Shown piece by piece: positions 1 through 9,409 of a stretch of DNA of 40,027 nt; position 1 is the first letter of the stretch; the number at the start of each line of letters is the position of its first letter. The position numbers and the translations under genes were made by a program. Source of the DNA: Bacillota bacterium (GTDB lineage: Bacteria; Bacillota; Sulfobacillia; UBA995; UBA9673). Under the pieces are notes generated by a model. That model was given only the letters and a program-made list of their open reading frames with translations. It had not been told where the DNA came from and did no database searches. Location of the stretch: the NCBI GenBank assembly GCA_003599345.1, contig QZJP01000035.1:1-40027 (forward strand). The letters are read 5' to 3'.

Positions 1-126
1 TGGGCGCCAAGCCAGGCCTCTCCCTTGTTGGTCCCGGCGTCCCCAACTTTCGGAATTCCCTTTGCTGCCAAGAAGGAGTCCGCCGCGGTTCATCGAAACC
101 GTGCTAGTGTTGGTCTCTATGTCTGA

Positions 127-137
127 TGGACTGACAA
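127..137 (+). promoter_or_regulatory. candidate operator half (TGGACTGACAA) upstream of the GntR-family gene
   Basis: Matches 9 of 11 positions of TGGTCAGACAA at 985-995, which lies upstream of the next gene; resembles the TGGTNNNACCA-type sites of FadR-subfamily GntR regulators. Confidence 0.3.
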
Positions 138-174
138 CTAAGGACCCGATAATGTCGCCTAAGAGGGGTGGCGT

Positions 175-933
175 TTGTTGTCGTTCGGCCCTATCTCGCG
201 AAGCACGCTTCCGGACGCGATAATCGAGGAGTTCAGAAGGGCTATCGCGAGTGGTAAGTTCCAGACCGGAGACAGGATTCCTCCAGAGCGCGAACTCGCT
301 GACATGTTCAGGGTGGGGCGCACATCAATCCGCGAGGCTATGAAGGCTCTCGCTATGCTCGGCCTCATCCGCCGGACCAGGGAAGGAACATTCGTGAGCG
401 ACGGCAGGCCGATGGCGCCGGATCGCCTGGCCTGGGAACACGCGCTGCAGAAAGCCAGCCTGCGAGAGGTTTTCGAAATGCGAAGGATGTTCGAGAGTAA
501 TCTGGCCGACCTGGCCGCCAGCAGGGCTGCGGATGAAGACATAGCTGAAATGCGGGGAGCCTTGGACGAGGACGACGGAACCCTGCAGGGCTTCCTGGGC
601 TCGGACATTGCCTTTCACTCGGCTGTGGCGGCAGCTGCGCAGAACTCCGCGATATACGAACTCTATACGGCCGTGAAGGACTTGCTCTTCCGGTCCCACC
701 GGGTGTTTCAGAGTGCTCATCAGGCGGGTCGGCAGGATCAGGTCCTTCAGCTCGTGAGAGAGGCAAGGGTGGATCACGAAGCACTCCTCGCGTTGATTGA
801 AAAGCAGGACCGGTCCGGCGCGCGCCGCGCCATGCGGGAACATCTGGACCGGCTGGAGCGGGCCCTAGTCGAGCTGACTGACTACGGCGGCAGCAAAGAA
901 CCAGCGCTTGAGGAGGCAGCAGCTAGGGAGTAG
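175..933 (+). CDS. GntR/FadR-family transcriptional regulator
   Basis: N-terminal wHTH 'GDRIPPERELADMFRVGRTSIREAMKALAMLGLIRRTREGTFV' and a FCD-type helical C-terminal domain; TTG start with a G-rich RBS. Confidence 0.93.
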   Translation: MLSFGPISRSTLPDAIIEEFRRAIASGKFQTGDRIPPERELADMFRVGRTSIREAMKALAMLGLIRRTREGTFVSDGRPMAPDRLAWEHALQKASLREVFEMRRMFESNLADLAASRAADEDIAEMRGALDEDDGTLQGFLGSDIAFHSAVAAAAQNSAIYELYTAVKDLLFRSHRVFQSAHQAGRQDQVLQLVREARVDHEALLALIEKQDRSGARRAMREHLDRLERALVELTDYGGSKEPALEEAAARE

Positions 934-945
934 GGAGAGGATATG

Positions 946-974
946 ACCCGGGCTTGGCAGGCCTGGGTTTCTTT
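946..974 (+). terminator. intrinsic terminator/attenuator-like hairpin after the GntR gene
   Basis: acccgggct-tggca-ggcctgggt followed by ttcttt: 9-bp stem with two G:U pairs, then a T-rich tract. Confidence 0.5.
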
Positions 975-984
975 AGGGCTCGGA

Positions 985-995
985 TGGTCAGACAA
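985..995 (+). promoter_or_regulatory. candidate GntR operator TGGTCAGACAA in the leader of the catabolic operon
   Basis: One mismatch from TGGTNNNACCA; similar copy at 127-137. Confidence 0.35.
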
Positions 996-1038
996 GCAGA
1001 TTCACTGAATGTCAGGAATTGGGTTAAGGAGGCCAACC

Positions 1039-2001
1039 GTGAGAATCGTAATAACGGACCACCCTTTCCCATCAACGGACATCGAAAGACGCGCCCTGCG
1101 AAAGGTGGGGGCGGAGTTGGTCCTCGGCAACTGCGTCACCGAAGAGGAAGTCCTCAATCTGGTACGGGACGCCGATGGCATTCTTGTCACCTATGCGCCC
1201 ATCACCGAGCGCGTCATCGATAGCCTCGTCAAGTGCCGGATCATTTCGCGCTATGGGATAGGCCTGGACAACATCGACCTTGCGGCGGCCACACGGCGCG
1301 GCATCTTGGTGACCTACGTTCCGGACTACTGCGTGAACGAAGTGTCCGACCACGCGATGGCGCTGCTATTGGCCTGGGCTAGGCGGATAACGCTACTTGA
1401 CCGTGCCGTGCACGATGGCGACTGGGACTTCCGCCCGTTCAGGCCGTTCCCGCGCCTGGCAGGAAAGACACTGGGGCTGCTGGGTTTTGGCAAGATCGGT
1501 CGTGCGGTGGCCGGCAAAGCGGGGGCCTTCAACATGCGGGTCCTTACCCACGACCCGTACGTTACGGAAGATATGGCCCAGCAGCACTGCTGTGAGTTGG
1601 TCCGGTGCCGTGAAGAGCTCTTTTCTGCTTCTGATGTCATCTCAGTCCATATGCCCTTGACACCTGAGACCAGAGGGTCAATAGGGGCACGAGAGCTAAG
1701 CTTGATGAAGGACACTGCCTTTCTAATCAATACTGCTCGGGCTGAGATCATCGATGAAGACGCACTCTACGAAGCCCTGAGGGCCGGGCGGCCAGCGGGG
1801 GCCGGTCTCGACGTCCTGGCCAAGAGAGATCCCGGAAACAAGCTTTACTCGCTCCCCCAGGTCATCCTGACTCCTCACGCCGCGTTCTACTCGGAGGAAT
1901 CGATTCTTGAGTTACAGACCAGGGCGGTTGGCGAGGTTGTGCGGGCGTTCACGGGCGAGCCGCCTCTTTGCCCTGCCAACTCGAGCGCGACCAAACGCTG
2001 A
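1039..2001 (+). CDS. D-isomer-specific 2-hydroxyacid dehydrogenase (phosphoglycerate dehydrogenase/CtBP-like)
   Basis: NAD-binding 'GKTLGLLGFGKIGRAVAGKAGAF', 'SVHMPLTPETRG', 'INTARAEIIDEDAL', 'LTPHAAFYSEES'; GTG start with RBS taaggagg. Confidence 0.92.
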   Translation: MRIVITDHPFPSTDIERRALRKVGAELVLGNCVTEEEVLNLVRDADGILVTYAPITERVIDSLVKCRIISRYGIGLDNIDLAAATRRGILVTYVPDYCVNEVSDHAMALLLAWARRITLLDRAVHDGDWDFRPFRPFPRLAGKTLGLLGFGKIGRAVAGKAGAFNMRVLTHDPYVTEDMAQQHCCELVRCREELFSASDVISVHMPLTPETRGSIGARELSLMKDTAFLINTARAEIIDEDALYEALRAGRPAGAGLDVLAKRDPGNKLYSLPQVILTPHAAFYSEESILELQTRAVGEVVRAFTGEPPLCPANSSATKR

Positions 2002-2024
2002 CGAAACGAGGAGGTAACTGCCGA

Positions 2025-3311
2025 ATGTGTATCGAGCTTGTGGCAGGTCGGCGAATCGACACCAGTTTCATCGGGAGGCCCCACGAGTATCTACCGCGCC
2101 AGCTGTATAGCACGACGGCCACTGACTGGCAGGAGCGGGTCAACTTCGAGCGCCTCCGTAACCAACGGTTACAGAGAGCGAAGCAGATGATCGAGAAGCA
2201 TGACCTGGGCGCCGTTGTCTTGTTCGCCGGTGAGAACTTGCGTTACGTGACCGGGGTCTTCCAAGGCAACTGGAAGAACAACATCTTCATCCGGTACTGT
2301 GTCCTGCCCCGCGGGGGAGAACCGGTCCTCTTCGAGACAGTCGGCTCTGACTTCCACGTCGCCCGCATGGATGCCCCGTGGCTCGAAGGTCGTGTGCGCC
2401 CGGCCATCACCTGGAAGTGGGCCGAGGCCGCCGAGGAGTACATGGCGCGGAACATGGCCGCCTCCGTGATGGAGGTCCTTAAGGAAGCGGGCGTGGAGCA
2501 GGAGCGCATCGGCATCGACATCATGGATATGCGTGCCTACCAGGCTCTGCAGGCGCTCGGTCTCAACATCGTCAACGCTTGGCCGGCGATGTCGGAGGCC
2601 CGCGTTGTCAAGACCCCGGATGAGATTGAATGCCTCAAGATCTCGTCGGCCTACGGTGACGCTGCCATGTGGCGGGTCATCCACGAGTGGGCGAAGCCCG
2701 GGGTGAAGGAATCCTACATCTGCGCCAAGGTCAACGAGTTTCTTTACGAGGAAGGATTTGACTTCGTTTACGACATCATCGTGGCCTCCGGCGGCAACAC
2801 CTCTCCCTACCGGCGTTGGCACACCGACAAGATCCTCCGTCAAGGCGACCTGGTCATCGTCGACATAAACGCCATCGGACCCGGCGGTTACTTCGTCGAC
2901 TTTGTCCGTTGCTTCAAGGTCGCTGGGAGGCCGACCCAGGCCGAAAAGGATCTCTATCGGGAGAGCTATGACTCTCTTCAGGCCGCCCTCCAGGAATTCA
3001 GGCCGGGCGCGACCACGGCCGATGTGGCCAAGAAGTTCCCCGTCTACGACGACGACAAGTACCAGAGCGTCAGCCTCCAGCAGTTCGCTCATAGCATAGG
3101 GCTCTCGCTCTACGAGGGCATGTGGATCTCTCGGGCCTACTCGCTCAAGTACCCGGCTGAGATCAAGCAGAACATGTGCTTCGCCTGCGAGACCTTCGCC
3201 GGCCATCCCGGTCTTCAGCAGACGGCCCGCCTTGAAGAGAACCTCGTGGTCACTGACAACGGGTTCGAGTTGCTCACGAGGTGCCCATTTGAAGAGGACT
3301 TCCTGAGCTAG
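2025..3311 (+). CDS. M24 metallopeptidase-fold protein (Xaa-Pro dipeptidase/creatinase/DddP-like)
   Basis: Pita-bread metal ligand pattern D-D-H-E-E: VDINAIGPGGYFVDF, QFAHSIGL, CFACETFAG, ARLEENLVV; RBS gaggagg before the ATG. Confidence 0.88.
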   Translation: MCIELVAGRRIDTSFIGRPHEYLPRQLYSTTATDWQERVNFERLRNQRLQRAKQMIEKHDLGAVVLFAGENLRYVTGVFQGNWKNNIFIRYCVLPRGGEPVLFETVGSDFHVARMDAPWLEGRVRPAITWKWAEAAEEYMARNMAASVMEVLKEAGVEQERIGIDIMDMRAYQALQALGLNIVNAWPAMSEARVVKTPDEIECLKISSAYGDAAMWRVIHEWAKPGVKESYICAKVNEFLYEEGFDFVYDIIVASGGNTSPYRRWHTDKILRQGDLVIVDINAIGPGGYFVDFVRCFKVAGRPTQAEKDLYRESYDSLQAALQEFRPGATTADVAKKFPVYDDDKYQSVSLQQFAHSIGLSLYEGMWISRAYSLKYPAEIKQNMCFACETFAGHPGLQQTARLEENLVVTDNGFELLTRCPFEEDFLS

Positions 3312-3330
3312 GCTAAGGGGGTGACGTGCG

Positions 3331-5103
3331 TTGACCCCGCCATCGTTAGTGAACGTTGCCTTGGGGAAGGAACCCGCCGACTTGGTTGTGCGGGGCGGGC
3401 GACTCGTAGACGTGCATACGGCCCAAGTCTACGCGGCTGACGTGGCGGTCAAGGGTGAGCGGATTGCCGCGGTCGGTAAGGTCGAGGGCGCGATCGGGGC
3501 TGACACGGAAGTGCTCGATGCCTCCGGCCGCTTCATTTGCCCCGGGTTCATTGACACGCACCAGCATAGTTATGAAGCCCACCTTAACATGACCGAGTAC
3601 GCCAGGGTTCTCCTCGAGCACGGCACGACGACGGTGTCCGAAGCCTTCTACGGCATGGGCTTCGTTTCGGGAGTCAGGGGCGTTCGGGAATCGCTCGATG
3701 AGCTCCGGAGGACTCCCGTGAGGGTCCTCTTCATGGTCCCGATACTTGCGTACCTGCAGAACCGGGAACTTGGCCTGCCCGTCACGCCCTGCTGTCCAAC
3801 GGCGGACGAGCTTATCGAGATGCTTGATTGGCCGGAATGCCGGGGCCTCGAGGAGCCTCCATACATCCCCATCTTAGAGAAGGATCCCTTCTTCCTTGAC
3901 CTGTTCGAACGGACCGTCGCCGGCGGGAAGGTCGTGACCGGGCACGGCTGTGGTCTCTCAGGGCCGGAGCTGCAAGCCTATGCGGCTGCCGGCGCGTCTT
4001 CCGACCATGAGGCCGTGACCGCTGTGGAGGCCCTGGAAAGAGCTCGGCTCGGGATGTGGGTTTCGATGCGGGAGGGTTCCGGGGCCTCAAACGTCAGGCA
4101 GCTCGTGGAGGCCCTCGTTGAAAACAAGGTGGACTCCAGGTCCTTCTGCTTCTGCGGGGACGAGGCGGAGTTCCTTCGCCTTCACCGGCAGGGCCACCTC
4201 GATTACTGCCTGAGGCTAGCCGTGGGGGCGGGTGCCGACCCGGTCAAGGCCGTGCAGGCCGCTACCATTAACGCCGCGTCACTCCTAGGCGTTGACAAGG
4301 ACATCGGTTCTGTCGCGCCCGGGAAACTCGCCGACATGGTTATCGTGGATGATTTGGCGGGCTTCAACGTCTTCGCGGTGATTGCAGCCGGTCGGCCGGT
4401 GTGGCACGACAGACGCATGCTGGCGTCCCTCAGGCGGCCGGACTACGCGGATTGGATGCGCGAAACGGTCAAGGTGAGGCGTGAGCTTACTCTGCAAGAC
4501 TTGCGAATTCCCGCGCCGCCGGGTCGGTCGAGGGTTATGGTTCGGGTCATCGGGGTGACCGATGGGAGCCTGATATCCGACGACCTCCGTATAGAGGTTG
4601 AGGTGAAGTCCGGCGAGATCGGTCAGGATACCTCGCAAGACCTCCTGAAAGCAGCGATGGTGGACCGCTTCGGGCGGTTTGAGGGCGCGGGCCTCGGCCT
4701 GATTCGGGGCTTTGGCCTCAAGCGAGGGGCCGTCGGAACCTCCTACAATGGTCTCTGCCAGAACCTCCTGGTGGTGGGCGCTGACGACCGCGACATGTTG
4801 TTGGCTCTGGAGCGCATGGCCGCTCTGGGCGGCGGCTTCGTAGTCGTCGCCGGGGGAAAAGTGCTGGCCGAGCTGCCGCTGCCCCTCTACGGCCTCCTAA
4901 CGGACCTTTCCCTCGAGGAGGCGACGGCGAGGATGGAGAGCGTGTACCGGGCGATGCGCGGCCTGGGGTGCGGGCTGAGCAAGGGACCGTTGCACACCCT
5001 GGCCTTCACCGGGGTTTGTGGGGAGATCGGACACCTCAAGATCGGACACGCGGGTCTCTTTGACGTAGCCGCCAGGAGGTTCGCCCCGATTGTGATCGAC
5101 TAA
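3331..5103 (+). CDS. adenine deaminase-family amidohydrolase, copy 1
   Basis: CPGFIDTHQH, VTGHGCGLSG, SSDHEAVTAVEALERARLGMWVSMREGS, GSVAPGKLADMVIVDD and the typical Ade C-terminal domain (RGFGLKRGAVGTSYN, LGGGFVVVAGGKVLAELPLPLYGLLTD). Confidence 0.88.
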   Translation: MTPPSLVNVALGKEPADLVVRGGRLVDVHTAQVYAADVAVKGERIAAVGKVEGAIGADTEVLDASGRFICPGFIDTHQHSYEAHLNMTEYARVLLEHGTTTVSEAFYGMGFVSGVRGVRESLDELRRTPVRVLFMVPILAYLQNRELGLPVTPCCPTADELIEMLDWPECRGLEEPPYIPILEKDPFFLDLFERTVAGGKVVTGHGCGLSGPELQAYAAAGASSDHEAVTAVEALERARLGMWVSMREGSGASNVRQLVEALVENKVDSRSFCFCGDEAEFLRLHRQGHLDYCLRLAVGAGADPVKAVQAATINAASLLGVDKDIGSVAPGKLADMVIVDDLAGFNVFAVIAAGRPVWHDRRMLASLRRPDYADWMRETVKVRRELTLQDLRIPAPPGRSRVMVRVIGVTDGSLISDDLRIEVEVKSGEIGQDTSQDLLKAAMVDRFGRFEGAGLGLIRGFGLKRGAVGTSYNGLCQNLLVVGADDRDMLLALERMAALGGGFVVVAGGKVLAELPLPLYGLLTDLSLEEATARMESVYRAMRGLGCGLSKGPLHTLAFTGVCGEIGHLKIGHAGLFDVAARRFAPIVID

Positions 5104-5144
5104 CGGCCCGCCTTCCAGCGGACCTTCCTTGAAGAGGTGGGACC

Positions 5145-6923
5145 ATGCAGCGCTGTGAGTTAGTGGATGTGGCGGCGGGTAGGGTGCCGGCCGACCTCCT
5201 GATTCGCGGGGGGCGCCTTGTGAATGTGCACACCGCCGAGATATACCGGGCAGACGTCACGGTCAAGGGGGATCGAATCGCTGCCGTCGGCGAGGTTGGC
5301 GCCGGAGCCGTTGGCCCAAAGACGGTGCTGGTAGAGGCCGACGGACACTACCTGACCCCGGGACTCATTGAGACCCACCAGCACGTGGCCGGGAGTCACC
5401 TGAGCATGACGGAGTTTGCACGGGTTGTTCTAGCGCACGGGACTACGGCGATGGCCACAGACTTTTACGAGATTGCCGCGGTGGGCGGTGTTAAGGCCGT
5501 CCGCTGGTGTCTGGATGAGCTGCGAGCAACCCCACTGAAGGTGATGTTCGTCATCCCGATGCCTGCGTTCTACCAGAACGAGAAGTTCGGCCACACCGGT
5601 AGCCTGGATTTCAAGGACATGGTCGAGATGCTTCACTGGCCGGAGTGTTACGGGCTAAACGAGGCCTTCGCCTCGAGGGTGCTGGCCGGGGATGCCGAGA
5701 TGTTGGAGCTCGTCCGGCTGACACGGGAGCTAGGGAAAACAGTTGTCGGCCACGCTTCGGAGTTCACCGGGGAACGCTTGCAGGCTTGGCTTGCCGCGGT
5801 AGGGTCCACGAATGACCATGAGTGCATCAGTGCCGAGGAGGCGCTGGAGAAGGCCAGGTTGGGTATCCGCATCCTCCTCCGGGAAGGGTCCGCCGCCTCG
5901 GACGTCGTCCGGGTGTCGCGGGCCATCACGGGTTTAGGGGCCGACCCTCGTATGTTCGCGTTCTGCACGGACGAGGAGGAACCACTGCGCCTAGGCCGGG
6001 TAGGCCACCTCGATGAGAAGATCCGCCTCGCGGTGAGCGCGGGGGTGAACCCGGTAACGGCCGTTCAGATGGCCACCCTGAACGGCGCCGAGACTTACGG
6101 CGTGTCTAGAGAGATGGGTAGCGTTACCCCGGGCAAGTTGGCCGATATCCTTCTAGTCAAGGACCTGCGGACGTTCGAGGTTTCCACGGTCATCGCAAGC
6201 GGGAAGGTCGTCGCTTCGGAGGGCCACTACACTGGAGACCTGCGGCGTCCCACCCATCCTGACTTCGCGCGGGGCACCGTTCGGCTGAAGGCTCCGGCGC
6301 GGCCTTCCGACTTCCGTGTCGCCGCGCCTGACGGGGTAGACCGGGCCAGGGTTAGGGTCATTGTCTGCGTCGACGGCGACCTGGTGACCACTGAAAGGGA
6401 AGCGGTCCTCCCCTGCCGGGATGGTGAAGTCCTAGCCGACGTGCGTCAGGACGTGGCCAAGATAGCTGTGCTTGAACGACATCACGCGTCGGGGAAGATC
6501 GGGGTCGGCTTCATCCACGGTTTTGGGTTGAAGCGGGGAGCCCTCGGGAGCACCTTCAACCCTCACACGGAGGATCTAGCTGTCGTTGGAACCAACGACC
6601 GGGACCTCGCCGTGGCGGCGAACCGCGTGGCTGAACTCGGCGGTGGCTTCGTGGCGGTTGCCGACGGCAAGGTGGTCGGCGAATTGCCGTTGCCCCTGTT
6701 CGGACTCCTATCCGATCTACCAGTCGAAGAGGTCTACCCGAGACTCGACCGGCTCTACGCGAGCGTCCGCGAGCTCGGCTGTCAACTACGGGGTCCGTTT
6801 ACCAGCCTCGGTTTCATGTGCCTACCCACGATTATCGGCAATCTCAAGATCTGTTGCGAGGGCGTCGTTGACGTCTGGAAAGAACAGCTGGTTGACATCG
6901 TGAGTGGGGTGAATGGTAGTTGA
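5145..6923 (+). CDS. adenine deaminase-family amidohydrolase, copy 2
   Basis: ETHQH, VVGHASEFTG, TNDHECISAEEALEKARLGIRILLREGS, GSVTPGKLADILLVKD, IHGFGLKRGALGSTFNPH, LGGGFVAVADGKVVGELPLPLFGLLSD. Confidence 0.88.
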   Translation: MQRCELVDVAAGRVPADLLIRGGRLVNVHTAEIYRADVTVKGDRIAAVGEVGAGAVGPKTVLVEADGHYLTPGLIETHQHVAGSHLSMTEFARVVLAHGTTAMATDFYEIAAVGGVKAVRWCLDELRATPLKVMFVIPMPAFYQNEKFGHTGSLDFKDMVEMLHWPECYGLNEAFASRVLAGDAEMLELVRLTRELGKTVVGHASEFTGERLQAWLAAVGSTNDHECISAEEALEKARLGIRILLREGSAASDVVRVSRAITGLGADPRMFAFCTDEEEPLRLGRVGHLDEKIRLAVSAGVNPVTAVQMATLNGAETYGVSREMGSVTPGKLADILLVKDLRTFEVSTVIASGKVVASEGHYTGDLRRPTHPDFARGTVRLKAPARPSDFRVAAPDGVDRARVRVIVCVDGDLVTTEREAVLPCRDGEVLADVRQDVAKIAVLERHHASGKIGVGFIHGFGLKRGALGSTFNPHTEDLAVVGTNDRDLAVAANRVAELGGGFVAVADGKVVGELPLPLFGLLSDLPVEEVYPRLDRLYASVRELGCQLRGPFTSLGFMCLPTIIGNLKICCEGVVDVWKEQLVDIVSGVNGS

Positions 6924-7273
6924 ACCAGGCTTCCGTCGTCTTCGTCTCGGACATGCCCGCCACCTGTCCGCCTTTGCACCACGGGGTGGAACTCAGGGAG
7001 TTCTTCCGTCAGACGGGCCGTCTGGCATTTGCTGTAGTCCGCATGGATGCAGGGGGCTACGCCGAGGCTCATGCCCATCCCGGGTCGAGTCACGTGATCT
7101 ACCTGCTGGAGGGACGGCTCGAGGTCACCTTGGGGGACGCCCGGCCGGTGACCCTAGAACCTGGGGGTGCGGTGCTCATCCCGGAAGGACTTGCGCACGC
7201 GACGAGGACCACCGGAGACGTGACCTGCGCTTACGTCATCGTCACTGCGCCGCCTGCGGCTGAGGAGGACTAG
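6920..7273 (+). CDS. small cupin-domain protein
   Basis: EAHAHPGSSHVIYLLEGRLEVTLGDARPVTLEPGGAVLIPEGLAHA: both cupin motifs; start overlaps the upstream stop. Confidence 0.88.
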   Translation: MNQASVVFVSDMPATCPPLHHGVELREFFRQTGRLAFAVVRMDAGGYAEAHAHPGSSHVIYLLEGRLEVTLGDARPVTLEPGGAVLIPEGLAHATRTTGDVTCAYVIVTAPPAAEED

Positions 7274-7276
7274 ACG

Positions 7277-7561
7277 TTGCGCGTCAGCGTGTCCGGCATA
7301 CCGGCCGGGCTGGTCCGGAGCGTGGTAATGGACCTGCCGGACGGCGCGACTGTGGGAGACCTCGTCGAGAGGCTCCTTCGCGAGGACCTGAGTCGCGACG
7401 GGATGTCAAGCGCCCAGGGCCCGGACCTGCCCGACGGTCGGGGCCCAGGTCAGTCTGTGATCTTCGTCAACGGGCGGAACATCGGGTCCCTGGCCGGGGT
7501 GAAGACGCGGCTCGGCGAGGGCGACAAGGTCTTATTCGTCATCCCGGCCGCCGGGGGTTGA
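7277..7561 (+). CDS. MoaD/ThiS-family sulfur-carrier protein
   Basis: Short beta-grasp-type protein ending in GG (…GDKVLFVIPAAGG); same operon as AOR. Confidence 0.8.
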   Translation: MRVSVSGIPAGLVRSVVMDLPDGATVGDLVERLLREDLSRDGMSSAQGPDLPDGRGPGQSVIFVNGRNIGSLAGVKTRLGEGDKVLFVIPAAGG

Positions 7562-7583
7562 GACAAAGAAAGGGGCGGTTGCC

Positions 7584-8603
7584 GTGCGAGCGATGGTCCT
7601 GAGAGAGTACGGGTCGCCACTTGCGCTCGAGGAGCGTCCGGTGCCCGAGCCCGGCCCTGGTGAGGCTGTCATCCGGGTTAGGGCCTGTGGCCTCTGCGGC
7701 ACGGACCTTAAGATTGCGGCCGGTAAGCTCCCCGGCACGAGGGTACCTGTCACCATGGGCCACGAGCCGGCGGGTGAGGTGGTTGCCGTCGGTTCCGGAG
7801 TGCGAAACGTCACCGTGGGCGACCACGTTCTGGCCCACTTCTACGTGACTTGCGGCCTGTGCGAGTACTGCCGCACCGACCGCGAGAGTATCTGCCGGAA
7901 TCTCCTGGGTCGAGTGGGGTTCGAGATTGACGGCGGCTACGCCGACTACTTGCGGCTCCCGGCCACAAGCTTCCTGCGGTTGGCTCCCGGCATCGGCTTT
8001 GAAGAGGGCGCTATCCTGGGCGACGCCGTCGGGACGGCCTTCCACGCTCTCTACAGACGAGGCCATCTTCGCCCTGGGGAGACGGTCCTTGTGATGGGAG
8101 TTGGCGGAGTGGGTCTCCACGTCGTCCAGGTCGCCCGCGCCCTCGGCGCGCGGACCGTGGCGGTCGACCTGTCGCCGGCGAAGCTGGAGCTCGCTTGCGC
8201 CCACGGCGCCGACCACGCCCTCCGGTACGGCGGCCACTACGTGGAGCAGGTCAGGGACGCGCTGGGCGGGGAGGGGCCTCACCTCATCGTGGAGACCGTT
8301 GGGCGACCCGAGACGGTCGAGGCCAACCTTCGGGTGCTCCGACCGGGAGGGCGTCTGGTGATTGTGGGCTACCTTCCGGGGAGCACGTTCCGTGTGGATC
8401 CCCTGGCGGCCTTGCTCGACGAGGTCTCCGTGGTGGGCTCGCGAGCCTGCACCAAGGACGACCTGGGCTCCGTGATGAGCCTGGTCTCACGAGGCGCCGT
8501 GAAACCCGTAATCACCCGCCGGTTCCCACTCGAACAGGTGAACGAAGCTTTCTCCGAACTTGCGGCCGACAGGATACTGGGGCGGGCGGTGGTCGTTCCA
8601 TGA
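7584..8603 (+). CDS. zinc-dependent alcohol dehydrogenase (MDR family)
   Basis: GLCGTDLKIAAGK, GHEPAGEVVAVGSGV, structural-zinc cysteines CGLCEYCRTDRESIC, VMGVGGVGLHVVQVA. Confidence 0.92.
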   Translation: MRAMVLREYGSPLALEERPVPEPGPGEAVIRVRACGLCGTDLKIAAGKLPGTRVPVTMGHEPAGEVVAVGSGVRNVTVGDHVLAHFYVTCGLCEYCRTDRESICRNLLGRVGFEIDGGYADYLRLPATSFLRLAPGIGFEEGAILGDAVGTAFHALYRRGHLRPGETVLVMGVGGVGLHVVQVARALGARTVAVDLSPAKLELACAHGADHALRYGGHYVEQVRDALGGEGPHLIVETVGRPETVEANLRVLRPGGRLVIVGYLPGSTFRVDPLAALLDEVSVVGSRACTKDDLGSVMSLVSRGAVKPVITRRFPLEQVNEAFSELAADRILGRAVVVP

Positions 8604-9394
8604 ATGTTCCGACTACTGGCGCCCCTCTCGCGGCTAGTGATCTCTTCTCGGTAAAGGGCAAGGTCGTGGCTATCACCGGGGCGGCCCAGGGAGTGGGACG
8701 TGACCTTTCGCTCGGGTTTGCCCGGGCCGGTGCGAGGGTAGTCGCTATCGACCTTCAGGCCGAGCCCCTGAAGGACCTGTCCGACGAGATCGTCCGGCTC
8801 GGCTCCGAGGCGCTCTCCTTCGCCCTGGACCTCAGGAACGTGGCCTCGGTCAACGAGTGCTTCCAAGAGGTGTTGAAGCGGTGGGGGGGCCTGGACGTCC
8901 TGTGCAACAACGCGGGGGTCAACGTGCACAAGGACTCCACGGACCTCACCGAGGACGAGTGGGACTTCGTCCTGGACGTCAACCTCAAGGCCTTGTTTTT
9001 CTGCTGCCAGGCGGCTGCGCGCGTGATGGCGCCGGCACGCGAGGGGAGGATCATCAACACCGCGTCGACGTTTGGAATCGTCGGGTTTCCCCAGCGGGCA
9101 GCCTATTGCGCCAGCAAGGGCGGGGTCGTCCAGCTCACGCGGGCCCTCGCCCTCGAATGGGCGCCCCTCGGCATAAGGGTGAACGCCGTGGCTCCGGCCG
9201 CGGTGTGGACTCCGTCGCGGGCCGAGCTCTTTTCGAACGAGGATTTCATGCGCAGCCTCCTTGCCAAGCTTCCCCTGGGCCGGCTGGCCCGGACCAGCGA
9301 CGTTCTTGCGGCAACCATCTTCCTGGCGAGTCCAGCGTCGGAGTTCGTGACCGGCCAGGTCATCGTGGTCGACGGCGGCTGGACGGCGGCCTAG
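8600..9394 (+). CDS. SDR-family oxidoreductase
   Basis: AITGAAQGVGRDLSLGFARAG, LCNNAGVN, INTASTFGIVGFPQRAAYCASKGGV, C-terminal VTGQVIVVDGGWT; ATGA overlap with the upstream gene. Confidence 0.93.
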   Translation: MNVPTTGAPLAASDLFSVKGKVVAITGAAQGVGRDLSLGFARAGARVVAIDLQAEPLKDLSDEIVRLGSEALSFALDLRNVASVNECFQEVLKRWGGLDVLCNNAGVNVHKDSTDLTEDEWDFVLDVNLKALFFCCQAAARVMAPAREGRIINTASTFGIVGFPQRAAYCASKGGVVQLTRALALEWAPLGIRVNAVAPAAVWTPSRAELFSNEDFMRSLLAKLPLGRLARTSDVLAATIFLASPASEFVTGQVIVVDGGWTAA

Positions 9395-9409
9395 CGAGGT
9401 GATGGACTG

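Noticed and set aside
954-1223. 89-aa plus-strand ORF overlapping the start of the hydroxyacid dehydrogenase
   Set aside because: Out of frame with the supported gene; Arg/Gly-rich with no motif.
2169-3206. 345-aa minus-strand ORF
   Set aside because: Antisense to the M24 gene; His/Asp/Val-rich translation typical of reversed high-GC coding DNA.
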